From assembly GCA_028870275.1 (NCBI GenBank), contig JAGWPY010000057.1, positions 1 through 64,000 on the forward strand: a stretch of DNA of 64,000 nucleotides. Reading direction: 5' to 3'. Position 1 is the first letter of the stretch, and each line of letters starts with the position of its first letter. This DNA comes from Gammaproteobacteria bacterium. GTDB taxonomy: Bacteria; Pseudomonadota; Gammaproteobacteria; Steroidobacterales; Steroidobacteraceae. A program made the translations under genes and the position numbers. The notes under the pieces are model-generated. The model searched no databases and had not been told where the DNA came from. It saw only the letters and a list, made by a program, of their open reading frames with translations. Shown piece by piece: positions 62,663 to 64,000 of this stretch.

Positions 62663-64000
62663 CGGCCGGCGAGCCCGCCCGGCCGATCCGGCAGGGCAGA
62701 GAAGGCGCGCTCGATGGCCCCCGCGGTGAGCAGCTGCGGCAGTATCACCGCGTGGCTCGAGCCCGGAGCCGCGTTGAACAGCAGATACAGGGGCACGCCG
62801 GCGCGACCATAATGGGCGAGCACCCGTGTGATTCGCGGATCGCCGTTGGTCCAGTCGCCGCGGACCAGGGTCACGCCCTTGTCGCGAAAGATCGCCCTGA
62901 CCGCCGGATCGGCGAGCGCGGTGCGCTCGTTCACCAGGCAGGTCAGGCACCAACTGGCCGTGAAATCCACGAGCACGGGCTTGCCCGCGGCGCGCAGCGC
63001 CGCGAGCCGCGCCGGATCATAAGGCTCCCAGCGGCTCGAAGCGGCCCCCGGTGGTCCTGCGGCCGGGGCGGGCGCCCCTTGAAGCTCGATCGGCAATCCG
63101 ATCGCGAGCGCCAGCGATGCGGCCGCGGCCGCGGCCGCGACTGTCCTGTGGCGCCGCGACCGGCCGTGCGACTTGCGGTACAGCCACGCCGCCAGCGCGA
63201 CCAGGACCAATCCGGCGAGCGCTGCCGCCAGGCCCAGCGAGGCCGTCTGTTGGGTGAGCACCCAGACCAGCCACGCGGCCGAGGCGTACATGGGAAAGGC
63301 GAGCGCCTGCTTGAGCGTATCCATCCACGCGCCGGGCTTGGGCAGCGCCCGACGCAGCCAGGGGGCGAACGAGAGCAACACCAGCGGCAGACTGAGTCCG
63401 ACGCCCAGGGAAGCGAAGATCGACAGCGCGACCACCGGGGGCTCGGAGAGCGCCGCACCGACGGCCGCCGCCATGAACGGCGCCGTGCAGGGCGTCGCCA
63501 CGAGGGTGGTCAGCACACCCGTGAAGAAGGCCGCACTGCGCGTCTCGCCGCGCGTCAGTCCTTCGCCGAGCCCTGAGAGACCGCTGCCGACCTCGAACAC
63601 TCCGGAGAGGTTCAGGCCGATCGCGAACAGCAGATAGGCCATCAGCGTGACGAACAATGGCGACTGCAGCTGAAATCCCCAGCCGATCTGGGCGCCGGCC
63701 GCGCGCAGCGCCAGTAGCAGCGCCGACAATGCGAGCATCGAGACGATCACGCCCGCCGCGAACGCGAGACCCTTCAGACGCACTTCGCGGGGGTGTTTCT
63801 TGGCCTGTTCGGCAAGCCCGATCGCCTTGATCGAGAGCACCGGGAGCACGCAGGGCATCAGGTTCAGCACCATGCCGCCCAGCAAGGCGAGGCCGACCCA
63901 GGCCGCGAAGGCGCCCAAGCCACCCTCCGCCGGACGCCGCTCGCTCCCGCCCGAGGCGGCTCCGGCGAGGGCAGCCGCCTCTGGCGCCGCGGTCGCGGTG
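62659..64000 (-). CDS. DsbD/ScsB-type thiol:disulfide reductase (5' end beyond window)
   Basis: The frame stays open past the track start at 63918 to the window edge (…SERRPAEGGLGAF), so the N-terminus lies outside. The membrane domain has the redox Cys pair sites in LMPCVLP and ATPCTAP within about seven or eight helices. The C-terminal thioredoxin-like domain has ASWCLTC. Such proteins carry electrons across the inner membrane to periplasmic disulfides or copper-handling proteins. DsbD and ScsB cannot be separated without the N-terminal domain. Confidence 0.9.
   Translation of the reverse strand, partial: TATAAPEAAALAGAASGGSERRPAEGGLGAFAAWVGLALLGGMVLNLMPCVLPVLSIKAIGLAEQAKKHPREVRLKGLAFAAGVIVSMLALSALLLALRAAGAQIGWGFQLQSPLFVTLMAYLLFAIGLNLSGVFEVGSGLSGLGEGLTRGETRSAAFFTGVLTTLVATPCTAPFMAAAVGAALSEPPVVALSIFASLGVGLSLPLVLLSFAPWLRRALPKPGAWMDTLKQALAFPMYASAAWLVWVLTQQTASLGLAAALAGLVLVALAAWLYRKSHGRSRRHRTVAAAAAAASLALAIGLPIELQGAPAPAAGPPGAASSRWEPYDPARLAALRAAGKPVLVDFTASWCLTCLVNERTALADPAVRAIFRDKGVTLVRGDWTNGDPRITRVLAHYGRAGVPLYLLFNAAPGSSHAVILPQLLTAGAIERAFSALPDRPGGLAGR

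Overview
This is a GC-rich, densely packed proteobacterial chromosome segment with many stop/start overlaps (ATGA, GTGA). Gene content and order point to a free-living, aerobic gammaproteobacterium. The supporting markers are the LysM–def–fmt–rsmB–DUF4390–ntrYX block, the SPOR–argS–priA block, a proteobacterial-type gshA, and the sulfur genes cysH/cysG beside cysB. A Nevskiales/Steroidobacterales-like or Xanthomonadales-like lineage would fit, but this is inferred from gene content only. I found no rRNA, tRNA, CRISPR array, phage or insertion sequence.

Layout. 0–8 kb: a truncated LysM protein, then def, fmt, rsmB, a DUF4390 protein and an NtrY/NtrX-type two-component pair whose regulator has a degenerate AAA+ domain. 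8–12.6 kb (minus strand): SPOR protein, argS, priA. 12.6–14.8 kb: an AT-rich intergenic island with DnaA-box-like sequences, then an overlapping ECF sigma / DUF3619 / small secreted protein / DUF3106 operon. 14.8–17.6 kb: three-subunit proton-translocating transhydrogenase. 17.7–22.2 kb: a two-nuclease operon (HNH plus PIN-type 5'-3' exonuclease), an acetyl-CoA synthetase with a histone-H1-like tail, and NnrU. 22.2–26.6 kb: an uncharacterised operon of a trimethylamine-dehydrogenase-like flavoprotein, a BetI-like TetR regulator and a PYROXD2-like FAD enzyme.

26.7–38.9 kb: a poly-gamma-glutamate hydrolase-family protein, an MFS transporter, alanine dehydrogenase with a divergent Lrp regulator, an operon of cytochrome b561 / YceI / acetyl-CoA hydrolase, and further catabolic enzymes (VOC protein, GabD, dienelactone hydrolase, thiolase). 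39–48.8 kb: SRPBCC protein, gshA, a diguanylate cyclase, isoaspartyl peptidase, pyruvate carboxylase, a ferredoxin reductase and a PII protein. 48.8–55 kb: an Omp85-like barrel, divergent ilvH and ilvB, glyoxalase I, a noncoding region ending in a clear terminator, and an SDR that appears to use an ATT start. 55–59.4 kb: the cysH–cysG–ferredoxin reductase operon divergent from cysB. 59.4–64 kb: a CheD-like protein, a lipoprotein, a truncated alpha/beta-hydrolase-like protein, rluF, and a DsbD-type protein running off the right edge.

Taken together the window is mostly housekeeping plus central carbon, nitrogen and sulfur metabolism. The best candidates for something undescribed are the TMADH-like/PYROXD2-like operon, the two-nuclease operon, the H1-tailed acetyl-CoA synthetase, the DnaA-box/AT-rich element at priA, and the leader or small-RNA region before the SDR.
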